Assembly (NCBI RefSeq): GCF_905404315.1
Contig: NC_066266.1
Span: 5,773,501-5,837,500 of the forward strand
DNA from: Leptidea sinapis
Lineage: Eukaryota; Arthropoda; Insecta; Lepidoptera; Pieridae
Direction of reading: 5' to 3'
DNA length: 64,000 nt
Shown here: one piece after another, positions 20,982 through 31,785 of the stretch
Layout: the number at the start of each line of letters is the position of its first letter
How positions within the stretch are numbered: the stretch's first letter is position 1
The notes under the pieces: model-generated
Database searches by the model: none
Told to the model about the DNA's origin: nothing
The model's input: only the letters and a program-made list of their open reading frames with translations
Position numbers and translations under genes: made by a program

Positions 20982-22073
20982 CACTGGCCTTCAAAAGTAA
21001 GTATCACACTTTTAAAATTGGGATAACGTTTTAAGTTCACAAGATATACTTTCGAAATAAAAAGGACTCCAAAGAGAATTTAATTTTGTACATAAAAAAT
21101 TTATAGTCGGTAACCTTCTTTTAAGAATTGGCTGAAAAAAACTTCAAAAACAAAACCATTCCTTTGTCAAAGTGGACGTTTCCCAATTACAATTTTACTA
21201 TTCACATTTTTCTTTCTCTTTTAATCTTTTTTCAAGATCGATGGGTCTTGTTTTAAAAATTTATGCTAAAAAGCACATAACATTTATTTATCATGCCGCT
21301 TTCAGTTGAAGAATGTGCTAGGATCATGGCTTTTCTGGAACTAGGCATCAGTATGCGTCGCACTGCAAGAATGGTGGGTGTGACGGTACGAACGGTCCAG
21401 AAGGTAAAGCGAAGGTACGAAGAGACTGGACACCATCTGAGGAGACTTTGTAATGGCAGACCCAGGTGTATCAGTGCCCGAGAAGATCGTTATATTATTT
21501 CCACTGTGTTAAGAAATCGCCACCAAAATGCAGTTGAAGTCCAGCAACAGCTACTTCAGACCCGGAGGGACTACATTAGTGACAGTACAGTGAGAAGTAG
21601 ACTTGCTGAAGCAAATTTGAAACCCCGAAGACCAGCGAGTGGCCCAAAACTCGAGAGACAGCATCGAGTAGCGAGACTGCGATACGCCCGTGAACACATG
21701 CAGTGGGATGAAGAAGAATGGTCAAGAATTTTGTTTGCAGATGAGTCTCGATTCTCCCTTTACACTTCTGATGGAAGGCGAAGTGTTTACAGGCGACCTG
21801 GTGAGCGATACCTTCAAGCCTGCATCTCAGAAAGAGTCCAATACGGTGGAGGCAGTGTACTTAGTTGAATTTTTTTACACTAAACTAAAAATGTCTATTT
21901 TCATTGTTTTATCTTTTTTAAGTTAAAAATGTTACTAATGTATAATTTTAGTTTCTAAGAATTAAAGCCCATAAAATTTGCAACAAAACGTTTTTAATCT
22001 TAAATCTCTGCCTTCTATAGTTAAGAAAAAAAAATAATTTGAAAAGTGTGATACTTACTTTTGCAGGCCAATG
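20982..22073 (+). mobile_element. Tc1-like DNA transposon, internally deleted
   Basis: Bounded by TIRs. The left end is CACTGGCCTTCAAAAGTAAG followed by TATCACACTTTT. The right end is the complement of CATTGGCCTGCAAAAGTAAG followed by TATCACACTTTT. Each end is flanked by TA (20980-20981 and 22074-22075), the Tc1/mariner TSD. The element is 1,092 bp, shorter than a usual complete element of about 1.6 kb. The missing part is the second half of the transposase gene. It could move only with help from a complete relative. Confidence 0.92.
21293..21868 (+). pseudogene. Tc1-like transposase, N-terminal half
   Basis: 191 codons. Residues 1-60 form the first helix-turn-helix of a Tc1 DNA-binding domain (LSVEECARIMAFLELG, RRTARMVGVTVRTVQKVKRR). 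A GRP-like motif (NGRPRCIS) follows, then the second HTH with DYISDSTVRSRLAEANLKPR. The catalytic domain begins at RILFADESRFSLYTSDGR, carrying the first Asp of the DDE triad. The frame ends QYGGGSVLS; normally VWGGI and the second D follow. Catalytic residues two and three are thus missing and the protein cannot transpose DNA. The bound fragment could in theory still recognise TIRs. The start ATG fits the family N-terminus. Confidence 0.92.
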
Positions 22074-22075
22074 TA

Positions 22076-22675
22076 TTTAAATAAACAAATTGTGTACTGA
22101 TTACGTTGATTCTTGAAGTATATATAGCACGGTAAACGAACGAAATTATTTTAAAATGCAAAAATATTTCAGACTATTGTACGTTCCTTTACAGCCATTT
22201 GTATTATACGTCAAAATTAGTTCTCTGGACGCTCGCGAGCGGCACTTCAGGTAGGCACAAAAATTTGCTGTCAAACATATGGAACAGGCTCTCCAGTGGT
22301 ATTTATAAAACCTAGTTAGTTTTGTATCTAGTAAATTGTGAGTCAAACTTGTAAAAGGTATACGCTTTTCCAACACAATACCTGTAGATATTCAACGGCC
22401 CCCTTTCAACAAATTTCAACTGACCATCAAACAAAAAATATGCAACAAAGGCCATGTAAGACTTTTTGAATGACAATCAAGCGTGGAAGTAATCAGCTTA
22501 GCCCAACATATGCAACCAACAAAAATTGTAAGTGTTGCCCGTAAAATAAAATTGTATTTTGTTGTGTTGGGTTTTTATTTGCAGTTATTTTCCCAGTAGA
22601 CATTTAGGCTTTGCCATGCTGCTATAGTTAAAGAAAGCTTTAGATGTAAGCCAATGCACTGGCCCATAAAAAAAA
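22076..22675. other. No gene recognised
   Basis: AT-rich spacer; the 76-residue frame at 22146-22376 (minus) has no recognisable motif. Confidence 0.4.
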
Positions 22676-22935
22676 ATGACGACCGATATAGCCGAATGGT
22701 TAGTGACCCTGACTACTAAGGTAGAAGGAATCTAAGCTAGTGAAATCATTTATATGATGAATATGGATGTTATTTTCCGAGTCATGGATGTTTATAAGTA
22801 TTTATGTGTGTTTAAGTACTTACTTAAATACTTATATTGTATTAAATATATCGTTGTCTTGTACCCATAGTACAGGCTATGCCTAGTTAGGGGCAAGATA
22901 ATTTGTGTAAGAGTGTGTCAATAAAAAAAATTAAA
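22676..22935 (+). mobile_element. tRNA-derived SINE, copy 2
   Basis: Same family as 2998-3245. The head GCCGAATGGTTAGTGACCCT is good, but the B-box region is destroyed (GTAGAAGGAATCTAAGC). Body and tail are well kept (TTATATGATGAATATGGATG, ATATCGTTGTCTTGTACCC, AAGAGTGTGTCAATA). Confidence 0.85.
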
Positions 22936-23718
22936 CAAAAACTGAAGGAATATTTCCGAAGTAATCTGTGATCGCATTTGTAACTAACAAGATGGTCATA
23001 GGATGCCTGGGAAATGTTTGAAATATCTGTTTTTTGGCTGATTCAGAGATTCCGTGTTGAAATAAATATTATTAAAGTACATATTATTATCTGTAATTCA
23101 TTTATTATAGGTATTAGTATGTAATATGTAATGTACATGTAGCCGTTCGTTTCTTTCTATAGATATTAATAATTGTATGTATGTATTGAATTTAATGTTA
23201 AGTTTATATTCTATTTATTTTGTAAAAAACTAACATAAGGCGTAAACTAAGATAATGCATTGAGGTATAACCTCTGTGGTTTTTAGAATGTAAGTTATTT
23301 GTTCACATTTTGTAAAATATGTATTTCGATAAATAAAAAAGATATCAAATTGTCGCTTTTTTTTGTTGTTGAAATACCCAAGTGGGTATCTTGATTATTT
23401 GAAATATCTTTGATTAAGCTTTGTAATTTTCCCTGTTAATATGACTCGTGAAACTCATGTTGCTATTGAGAATCACTCCTAAGTATTTAACGTTGCTAGC
23501 TATGATGACAATAAATTATTATAGCTACCAACACAAACCAAAAGAAAGGATTCAAAAGGGTGCAATATCAAGTGTACTAAAAACAAGAAAGCTTTTTGAA
23601 AAAGGAAAGAAAAGTTGATGGTAATATATAATCATATTATAAAACAATACTGACTCACTTTTAAATAAGTTTTCTTGCCTTGAACATATACACGTATACC
23701 TACTTTAATATACATAAA
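22936..23718. other. No gene recognised; possible LINE 3' tail
   Basis: A stretch at 23140-23342 ends GATAAATAAAAAAGATA and reads like a retrotransposon 3' UTR with AATAAA, but I cannot name a family. The rest is plain AT-rich sequence. Confidence 0.35.
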
Positions 23719-23720
23719 TA

Positions 23721-24080
23721 CATGGGGGCACACTAAAAGTTTTGGACCTCTAGCTAATTGGAACTATTTGAATTTCGAATGTTATTATATTTTAAAACGT
23801 TACAACCTTCTTAGTAAAAAAAAAACAATTGGCGGGAAAAGGAATTGCTTTTGGGAGAGAGGCACCTTGCTTGAGCACCGTGGTTTGCTGAATTTGACAG
23901 TGGTCTTTACATGATGAATTTCGTGAAGGGCTGTCAATGAAAATAATGTGGCTAATTGAAGAAATTATTACGCGGATTACCTATGAGACAATTCGAGGAC
24001 TATTGGGGATTGGTAACATAATATTTTAGTTATAACGTGTTTTTTTTTGAAGTTACGCAAAACTTTTAGTGTGACCAACG
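23721..24080 (+). mobile_element. mariner-like MITE (360 bp)
   Basis: TIRs: left CATGGGGGCACACTAAAAGT plus TTTG; right is the complement of CGTTGGTCACACTAAAAGTT plus TTG. TA flanks lie at 23719-23720 and 24081-24082. Inside, 23900-24000 still codes in part for DEFREGLSMK and RITYETIRGLLGIGN. These resemble the mariner transposase N-terminal region (DEFREG... RITY.EIR..LGIG). The centre of the gene has been deleted, which explains its small size. Confidence 0.85.
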
Positions 24081-24082
24081 TA

Positions 24083-24471
24083 TGTCAGGACTGGCGACAC
24101 AGTTGTTGATTCCTCTTTAGTTACAAGTACCCTTGAGGTGACATAATAATTACGCAATATAGCCGGATTATTTAATTCTTTGTCTGTCTCTGAACTTAAT
24201 TAAAACAAAAGAATACTGGGAAAGGTGTTAACAACGAGACTAGTTCTAGTACCATATATTATAATTATGGACTTTATCATACAATTACACACAATCTATA
24301 TTATATCTCTATAATCAAAACAAGTCCTCAACCGCACCGGTACCTCGCTAATGTGCTATGAGCACGCAATTCGCAAGCCTAAAGGCATTGTTACACTATT
24401 CATTTTGCATTGCACGTTCATTTAAAGTTCTTTACAATAATATTAACGAACGTTGACAAATTAAAATTCGA
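24083..24471. other. No gene recognised
   Basis: Spacer; nothing recognised. Confidence 0.4.
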
Positions 24472-24690
24472 ATTCAAATATTTTTATTCAAAATAGGATT
24501 TCAAATCGCATGTTGAACGTCAAAAACTACCACCCCTTTGAAAAAGTATGTCTCAGACCTGAGAGGAACAGGTGTAAGAAACTCAGCGGGCTTTTTTTTC
24601 GTTACAAAATTTGTAATATCGTATAGTAAAATTTATAATTAAATAGCCTGAGGGTATTCGCTCCATTCTCAGTCTCTGGTATCATTAAGA
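24472..24690 (-). mobile_element. LINE E, 3' UTR and tail, copy 2
   Basis: Antisense terminus TTCAAATATTTTTATTCAAA, then TTGAACGTCAAAAACTACCA, CTCAGACCTGAGAGGAAC and AAGAAACTCAGCGGGC. It parallels 8876-9060 but keeps the CAAAAACTACCACCC block that the first copy lacks. Confidence 0.75.
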
Positions 24691-25195
24691 AAATCATTTA
24701 TTTTATATAAACCTTTACCACACAATTTTTTTAAACATTTTTTTTAAATTTCGTAACAATTTTGTTTTGTACGTTTTCTGGGATCATGTTGTAAAAGCAT
24801 AATATGACTAGAGCCCGCTATCCGACCGTCGTGTCCGTCTGTTTATATGTCAGCGACCTGTATCTCATGAACCACAAAGAGAAGATGATAGATTTACAAT
24901 AAACTATCGTATAGACGAATAAAGCGTGCAAGGAAGAATAAAATATCTAAGAGAGATACGGCAAGATAGATAGGGAAAGTCAATCTATTGTTTCTGTAAC
25001 TGTAGGTAATGGATGTCGTTAACAGTCAACCACGCTTGGCATTAGTCCCATAGAATTTTGAATACTAAGCCACTAGTTAATAAAAACATTTTCAAATGAA
25101 AATTTGTCACGCACTATCGGCTTTTCAACTCGTCTATACGCGAAAATATATGTGTATGGGTGGGACAATTTAATTTTGACAAGTGTAATACTATT
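24691..25195. other. No gene recognised
   Basis: Contains GTCCGTCTGTTTATATGTCA and TGTATCTCATGAACCACAAA near 24832, a kind of sequence often inside lepidopteran repeats. Not classified. Confidence 0.35.
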
Positions 25196-25312
25196 GCCTA
25201 GAATAAGATCGCCGGAATACGTTGGATGAGGGCAGCGCAGGACTGATTGTCGTGGAGATCTTTGAGGGAGACCTTTGTCCAGCAGTGGACGTCTTCCAGC
25301 TGATGATGATCG
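25196..25312 (+). mobile_element. RTE-type LINE, 3' terminus
   Basis: AAGATCGCCGGAATACGTTG with GATGAGGGCAGCGCAGGACT and CAGCAGTGGACGTCTTCCAG, ending TGATGATGATC. It is the same tail as 420-555. Only about 35 codons of the RT C-terminus and the TGA-repeat end remain. Confidence 0.85.
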
Positions 25313-25969
25313 GAGAGCCATTTTGTACCTTCAAACATAGAGCATTCTCCCAACTTTAGGATCAGCACTGCACTCTTGCTGTGGACTTGGTGTTGCAGAT
25401 GTCCATGTGAGTTGTGAGTGAGTTGCCCGTTTGCCCCATCTTATAAAAAAGTTACAGCTGACGCTTAAGCCATGATAAAATTAAAAAAAAGAAGCAGATG
25501 TAGAGATCGAAATAAAAACATACAACTTTTAATTAAGTATTAAAATTTGTTTTAAAACAATTGAATTATTAATTTCAAGTTATATTTATAACTTATTTTC
25601 AAAAATATATAATTCAAACAAAAACACTATTTCAAGAATGCACAGTATATACACATTGAACTTACAGGCCATTCAATTACACATTTAAGATGAACACAGT
25701 ACTGATGTTGCACAATACGTCAGCTGTATAGCTACAGATACACTGCTGTAAGCATTTCGGTCACGCGAACTCACGAGATTTGATCCATACAAAAATTGTC
25801 TAACTATATATTTTTTTTTTATTATTTATTTAACGCGTTAGTCATGAGAATGTCAGTGACGCGAACCCATAAGATTTTCCTCTATCAAAAAGTGCTCAAC
25901 ACGGCTAAAGGAGTTTTTACTACAATAATATTTACCGCTTTATATAAAGGGAATAGCAAAAAGGTAAGA
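25313..25969. other. No gene recognised
   Basis: Contains two paralleled phrases, CACGCGAACTCACGAGATTT (25762) and CGCGAACCCATAAGATTTTC (25860), about 98 bp apart. They suggest a decayed local duplication. No domain found. Confidence 0.35.
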
Positions 25970-26084
25970 CGACATCACAGGAGACCGAAGAGCTGGCAGC
26001 TATCTCGGACAAAGAATTAGTCTAGCTATTCAAAGGGGGAACGCTGCCAGTATCTTCGGAGCCTTGAAAAAGGACTCCTTTTAA
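25970..26084 (+). mobile_element. LINE C-terminal tail (AIQRGNAASI type)
   Basis: Reads TGDRRAGSYLGQRISLAIQR, then GNAASIFGALKKDSF and a stop at 26082-26084. This is a well-known end of a LINE polyprotein family (TGD.RAGSYL.QRIS.AIQRGNAASI) whose clade I cannot assign. The frame is open but only about 37 residues remain. A second copy is at 49471-49745 (minus). Confidence 0.8.
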
Positions 26085-26815
26085 TAATATAATTGAGTTA
26101 TCATATTATATATTTTAGGGTTTTTAGATTTAGATTCCGCATGAAAGTGTAATTATTAATATTATTAAGGTGAAACTTTTATTACATCGTCTCAAACTTT
26201 TTCGTCTGTGTGTTGCATGTCGCGTGACGGTCGGGCGGCGCCTATAGTTCGCAGCAGCCGACCGTGTAGTGTATAGACTATTACTCATTTGTGCCAGTGC
26301 TCCACGCTATTTTGTTTGTCTTTTGGAATTTATTTTTAATTTATTTTGTAATATTTTTTAAAAAACAACTTTGAAATTTATTTTTAAAATTTTGTCCGTT
26401 GAAGTTTCACTTCTTCTATTTGTCCCAGCGCACATTTAGATTTTTTATTTTAGTTAGTTGTTTAATGAAATGTCCATCTAATTTAATGTATTTGTAATTT
26501 CAATATTAATACTGTTTGTACGATTTTAATCAATATTATATTTTACCGCACTAATTTCTCATTCTCTACCATTTCCGACATAAAATGTGAAGTCGCCTTA
26601 ACAAACGATATAAAGCAAATCAACAAGAATGTCAACACGTGAGGTGTTTGTTTACGATTTGCGACAACTTAATAAAGGATGAGCGTATGCTGATTGCTTG
26701 GAAATAACTTTTGTGAATGTTTCCGTCTCGTTGAATAGCTTCGTCTGGGAATGTTATACTGTTTCGTCGTGCTACTTTGTAGTTTTCTATTCTATTTACA
26801 ATTATATCACTACAT
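26085..26815. other. No gene recognised; possible 3' UTR or LTR debris
   Basis: A GC-rich stretch (GACGGTCGGGCGGCGCCTAT to AGCAGCCGACCGTGTAG, 26226-26270) is followed by long T-rich runs (26330-26400). It resembles untranslated retroelement sequence. The 138-residue antisense frame (26632-27048) overlaps repeat J and is not a gene. Confidence 0.35.
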
Positions 26816-27055
26816 ATTATACAACAAAGTCTGTCTGTCTGTCTGTTCCCGATAAACTCAAAAACTACTGCACTGATTTTCATGTTGTTTTCAATATTAG
26901 ATATCGTGGTTCTTGATGAAGCTTTTAGTATATAATTTGATAGGTTTTTATCTACATTTATGTATACATTAACGATATTTGTTGGAGATATCGGAAAAAT
27001 ATAAGCCATCTGGGAGCTTTCAACATAAAGCCCTTTGAGATATAACAAAAAAATG
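26816..27055 (+). repeat. Repeat J, copy 2
   Basis: Begins with a CTGT microsatellite (26829-26846), then AAACTCAAAAACTACTGCAC and the blocks listed for 8483-8790. It ends TATAACAAAAAAATGTATGG. It carries about 40 bp more in the middle than copy 1. Confidence 0.65.
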
Positions 27056-27058
27056 TAT

Positions 27059-27120
27059 GGAGTCCCGCATCGTTCATAAATTTTGGTTACAAATTTAAAA
27101 TTTATCTGTTAAGTATGCGC
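27059..27120 (+). repeat. SINE I body scrap
   Basis: GGAGTCCCGCATCGTTCATAA and TTTTGGTTACAAATTT are the 3' end of the tRNA-like head plus the start of the SINE I body. Only about 60 bp are kept. Confidence 0.55.
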
Positions 27121-27283
27121 AATAAATTGGAAATATCTTGGTTTTACCTTAGCTCTTCAAGAATAAGGAGTTGCGCCATTGATGCAGATTAAAACTGAAC
27201 TTAAAATCTTAATGGAAACGGGTTTGACAACTGCAAGTGAAAGTGAAATGGTCCATGGAAAAAAAAAATCGTTAATTTTACTA

Positions 27284-27515
27284 GTGGGAGGCTTTTATGC
27301 ATATGATGTCAGCTAGATAGTTAGACCACAACGGCGCCATTTTTTGTCGTGAAGTTATGTACAAGAACTATTGTGTTTCTGTTTGATGAGTGCCGTAGCT
27401 AGTGAAATTACTGGGCTAATGAGACTTAAGGGTCTTAAAGTGAGGAGCGTAATTATGATGCCACCGCTTTGTGTATTTAGCATTATACAGAGCTTTATAA
27501 TTACCATCAGGCATT
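27284..27515 (+). mobile_element. Family A element, copy 4 (degenerate)
   Basis: Recognisable blocks: GTGGGAGGCTTTT, CACAACGGCGCCATTTTTTG, GTGCCGTAGCTAGTGAAATT, ACTGGGCTAATGAGACTTAA. The hairpin and tail are largely gone. It is the oldest-looking A copy here. Confidence 0.7.
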
Positions 27516-27639
27516 ATATAATCGAAATTAATTGAGAAATTTAGAGGATACCTAGGCTATACAGAAAAATCACCAACCAATCAAGATTCTATTAAGGAAT
27601 AGTCGGAAAAAGAGAGTGCAGGTAATCTAACTGTAGGTG

Positions 27640-28200
27640 ACTGCTGTCGATGGAGAACTGTGACACTCCCTTAAAGGAGCACTGCCGCGTGAGTGACGCG
27701 GGACCGATGCTAGTGATGAACTGGCCAGGAGATGACAGAAATAGGATCAGATCCAATCGTCCCTCTCCCCTAGATGGCCTGCATCGGTCATACAACAACA
27801 TACCAAGGAATTACAAAGTAAATACTGTACAGAAGTGAGTGGGTGTAGACAAGCAAAAGAGGCCCTACTGCAAAAAGACTTAAGGCTCTCTCGCAAGTCA
27901 CTTAAACTCCCACGCCAAAGATTACGCAAATTAACCCATGTAAAAACGGTTCACGGCCCTTTTATCAAACATCTGTTTAGTATAGGTGTCACCGACAGTA
28001 CACTGTGCAGAGCCTGCATGGAGGCAGAAGAAACAGCCGCATACATCATTCTCGAGTGTAGGAGTGTGGCCACATAGTGGGCCAAACACCTGGGGTCCCC
28101 GAGGCCTCTCCCCGAGGCAATAGGTTACATCAGATGTTCTAATAACTTCCTTGAGGAGCTGGGATGGCAAGATAAGCAATCGAACCCTACCACGCAAAAT
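27640..28200 (+). mobile_element. LINE RNase H-side C-terminus with zinc-knuckle-like motif
   Basis: Frame 27835-28077 reads GCRQAKEALLQKDLRL, RQRLRKLTHVKTVHGPFIKH, GVTDSTLCRACMEAEETAAY and IILEC. After a stop it continues HLGSPRPLPEAIGYIR and FLEELGWQD. The order 'TGH..L..HL...G...CR.C...ET..H...EC' is the C-terminal Cys-rich block of LINEs carrying an RNase H domain. Here the usual His is Tyr and TGH is VHG. Stops and frame changes show decay. It is a different family from LINE C, which follows. Confidence 0.7.
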
Positions 28201-28390
28201 AGTCGTCAAGTTACGAATAGTAGCCCATGATAACATTATAACCTATAAAAGGGCGCCGCCATCCCATTTAAAAAGAGTGAGTATGCTTTATTGCTGCATC
28301 GTTTTCACTTGGACAAGCTTTTCAGATGAAACAGCACTTCAGAACTCTCATGTGATAGTAGACGAAGAAGAGAAGAATTTAAAACGTCTT

Positions 28391-28440
28391 TACGCAACGC
28401 CAAGTAATCAAGCCGTTCACCAAACACTGGATCTCCAAGG
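28391..28440 (-). repeat. LINE C scrap
   Basis: TACGCAACGCCAAGTAATCA plus AGCCGTTCAC is antisense to the part of LINE C at about 28960-29000 (TGAACGGCTGGATCACTTGG). Confidence 0.55.
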
Positions 28441-28595
28441 AATATGCCCAAAACTGTATTTTACATGTCAGAAATAAATTTGCCATCTTGGTTTTGAAGT
28501 GATAATTCTTCTTCTTGTGGCAGTGTACTTCGTTACGTAACGCGTTACGCCACCAGTTTGTATGGCTTCCCTTTCTCTCGCATACCTATATGGCA

Positions 28596-29398
28596 GCAGT
28601 AAGCAGGAGACTCAAGTTTGCGCGCTTACCACTAAAAAAACCCCATTTGTCGCATCACCGCTCTTCGACAACACTTCCCTAAAAGCCTCGCCTAGTATCG
28701 GAATACTGGGTCTCGAAATCTCGAGCGATTGCCAATTCCGTGGCCATCTGGCGGGCAAAGCCAAATTGGCTTCAAAGAAACTGGGCGTCATTAATAGAGC
28801 ACGGCAATACTTCAAGCCGGCCCACATTCTAGCGCTGTACAAAGCGCAGGTCCGGCCACACATGGAGTATTGCTGTCATCTCTAGTCTGGCGCACCCCAG
28901 TATCAGCTCGATCCATTTGACCGCGTGCAACGCAGAGCAGCGCGAATTGTCGGGGACCCAGTACTCTGTGAACGGCTGGATCACTTGGCGTTGCGTAGAG
29001 ACGTCGCTTCATTGTGTGTCTTCTACCGCATTTATCACGGGGAGTGTTCCGAAGAGCTGTTTTATCTAATTCCTTCCGCCGAATTCCACCTCGCACCTTC
29101 GCACGACACGCCACAAGTTAGGATATCATCCTCACCATCTGGATGTGTGGCGGTCCTCCACAGTGCGGTTTACAAGGAGCTTTCTTCCACGTACTACAAA
29201 GCTGTGGAATGAACTTCCTTGTGCGGTGTTTCCGGGACGATACGACATGGGTACCTTCAAAAAAAGCACGTACACCTTCCTTAAAGGCCGGCAACGCTCC
29301 TGTGATTCCTCTGGTGTTGCAAGAGAGTATGGGCGGCGGTGATCACTTAACAACAGGTGACCCGTACGCTCGTTTGTCCTCTTATTCCATAAAAAAAA
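28596..29398 (+). mobile_element. LINE C, longest copy (RT thumb and C-terminus)
   Basis: Best LINE C copy here. Frame 28562-28885 gives QVCALTTKKTPF, SPSIGILGLEISSDCQFRGH, KLASKKLGVINRARQYFK and LYKAQVRPHMEYC. A frameshift follows at about 28880. Then come VQRRAARIVGDP, LDHLALRRDVASLCVFYRIY, ECSEELFYLIPSAEFHL, FLPRTTKLWNELPCAVFPGR and YDMGTFKKSTYTFLKGRQR, in changing frames. The end is GTGATCACTTAACAACAGG and an A run (29390-29400). This is the region after the RT palm in jockey/CR1-like LINEs; the FADD motif is missing, so it is a 5'-truncated insertion. Confidence 0.92.
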
Positions 29399-29400
29399 AA

Positions 29401-29936
29401 AGGCTACTCATCTCTCACTCTAACCAATTGTTACTGTAATAGGATTAAAAAATAATGATACGCTTGATAATATGTAATGATAAATAATATAATTTATTAA
29501 TAAATAACCTATCCTTACATTATCATAATAATATACCTAAAACTTAAGTAATAACCTAAGCTTGTCTCAATTTAAACAATTTCAATATTAAATAGTCCAG
29601 CTTAGATTTGTTTAAGTTATTACTTCTGTCGGACCTAACGAGACGCACATGTTTTTTTATTATAGTGACACTATTAATAACAACAATATGCACGCACTAC
29701 ACAAAAATTAAGCTGTCTAACTATTGTGGATACAGCTCGCTGATAGACAGCTGGATAGATATACGAACAGACGAATGGACAGTGGTCTCCTAACAAAAAG
29801 ATTCCGCTATATACCGTTCGGGTATATGATCCTCAAAAAGTACGAATTAGGTTGTTAAACTCTCTAAGTAGCATAATTTTAACCACAGCTCACCGATAGC
29901 TGTGACCGACAAAATACCAACAAACAATACAATTTA
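29401..29936. other. No gene recognised
   Basis: AT-rich spacer; nothing recognised. Confidence 0.4.
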
Positions 29937-30240
29937 GTTTTTTTCTTTTATGAAAATAAGGGACGAGACGTGCCGGACCTTCAGCTGATGATAATTGATA
30001 CTCACTGCCTATTACAATGCAGTGCTGTTCAGAAAGACACACAAAGTCTGAGTGGCAATACAATTGCGCTCGTCACCTTGAGACATAAGATGTTAAGTCT
30101 CATTTGCCCAGTAATTTCACACGGCACCCTTCGGAACGAAACACAGTAATGTTTAGACGCTATTGCTCCATGGCAAAAACAGGCGCCACTGTGGTACCCA
30201 TAATCTAGACGGCATCCTGTGCAAAGGAGCCTCCAACTGG
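29937..30240 (-). mobile_element. Family A element, copy 5
   Basis: Near full length in antisense, from TTTTTCTTTTATGAAAATAA to GTGCAAAGGAGCCTCCAACT. The hairpin is mutated (CAGTGCTGTTCAGAAAG / TCTGAGTGGCA), and the CTAGCTACGGCGCCC block is shortened to CACGGCACCC. Confidence 0.9.
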
Positions 30241-31655
30241 TAGATGTTTGAAATGTATGATGTTCTCGTAAATTAAAGGCACTTATAAGTTATCGATATA
30301 TTGATAATGTCATTATTATTATTATATTGAGATGTCATTATTTCTTGCGATCCTATTATAGTTAGTAAGTCAGTCACTGTTCCCCATCCTCAAGTAAACC
30401 TCACGTGTAACAGTTGCACCGGTATGTAACAGCAATGTTACGTTTATTATCTTTACGTTTTTGTATCGGTTTACGGTATACAAAGTCCCACGAATGTAAG
30501 CAGAGCGAAACACCAACCTATTTTTCAAAGGAATTTTATATCCCAGCATCGCGAACAGTGGATGCGGCATTTTGAAGTCTTAAAAGTTTTTTTTTATTAT
30601 ATTAAAGAACAGCCGACCCAACAGATGATATCCTCATCATAGTCCAAGCATTGCTTAATAGCATACAAAGCATAACAGATGGTGAATAAATTTTGTTATT
30701 ATATTATGTTCTGATTGAAAAAGTTAAGAAATGCTAGATTAAATTGTTTCATCGAAACATTTACGCGACAATTATAATCTAAATTCTCGGACCCAGCCAA
30801 CTCAAGTACTGTCGCTTAGGAGTTTAACGACATAGAATACAGAATAATTTATATGCTATGCAATGTAATCATAGACATAAAATGATTATTGTTTATTTAT
30901 TAATTAATTTATGTTTCAAGAATTTTGGAAAAAATGCATCCATTCTTGTAAACCCTATTTAAAAAAAAAACAAAATTTTATCTCTTATCTTAATTTATAT
31001 TTTGGATGCATGCAATTTTTTTTAAGAACATTCGGACTTATATTTTATACTATTAAAATTAAAATTACTTTATGCAAACAACTCACTTGAGTCATCGAGT
31101 GTTCATCACATGGCAATTACAATCTATAATCTTAACTTAAATTATATAAAAAATAACGGGGAATTCTCTTTACATAATACTGACCTTAAAATATTTAATT
31201 GAAGCATGCTTTTATAACATAACCGAAAATTTCAACCACAATAATCGTGAGACTTATTTCTAATGTAATATTATAATCTATAAAATAAATGTAATTATAA
31301 TATATAAAAATTTACCGCATCCACTTTTTTATGTTCCGCTATCCAAGCGGTGCGATAGTGCTATGAATCTAAATGCAGTTACCTCTGACCTTGAATTGTT
31401 CCCAGAACAACCTTTGAATCCGATTGTCTTGTGTGCAGTCCCACACAACACAACCAGTAGCGGGAAACGAGTGTCGATCACTTTTATACTTGTTAACGTA
31501 CCGATCTGGAATTGTGATAAATGCTTTTGAATTCTCTGTTATATTAACAAGTTGATTAAATTATTTGTTTACTATGTTCGAAGGTGATATTGAACACATT
31601 TTGAAGTCCGATCTCTTTAAATCTCTGCATGCTTAGCAAGCACAGTAGCAAGGAC
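30241..31655. other. No gene recognised
   Basis: Very AT-rich (30840-31320 especially). No TE end, no coding signal. Confidence 0.5.
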
Positions 31656-31785
31656 CGATTACAAACATTTGCAACACGGTAATGACATTTTGAAGCAAGG
31701 TGATGACAAAATAGCACGGTAATTACGTTTACAACTCGGTAATGACAATTAGTGTCATGCTGATGGCAAATCCAGGACCGAATTC
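31656..31785 (+). repeat. Degenerate tandem repeat (CGGTAATGACA unit)
   Basis: Five imperfect units of about 18-25 bp sharing (A)CGGTAATGACA: ACACGGTAATGACATTT, CAAGGTGATGACAAAA, GCACGGTAATTACGTTT, CTCGGTAATGACAATT, ATGCTGATGGCAAA. The flanking AGGACCGATTAC (31650) and AGGACCGAATTC (31773) are similar to each other. No coding meaning. Confidence 0.5.

Noticed and set aside
22146..22376. 76-codon antisense frame next to the Tc1 element as a missing transposase part
   Set aside because: Lies outside the TIRs and has no DDE or GGI motif.
26829..26846. CTGT/CAGA repeats here and at 47612 and 48034 as telomere-like sequence
   Set aside because: Insect telomere repeats are TTAGG; these are microsatellites inside repeats J and K.
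26632..27048. 138-codon antisense frame
   Set aside because: Lies over repeat J, whose second copy (8483-8790) does not keep the frame.
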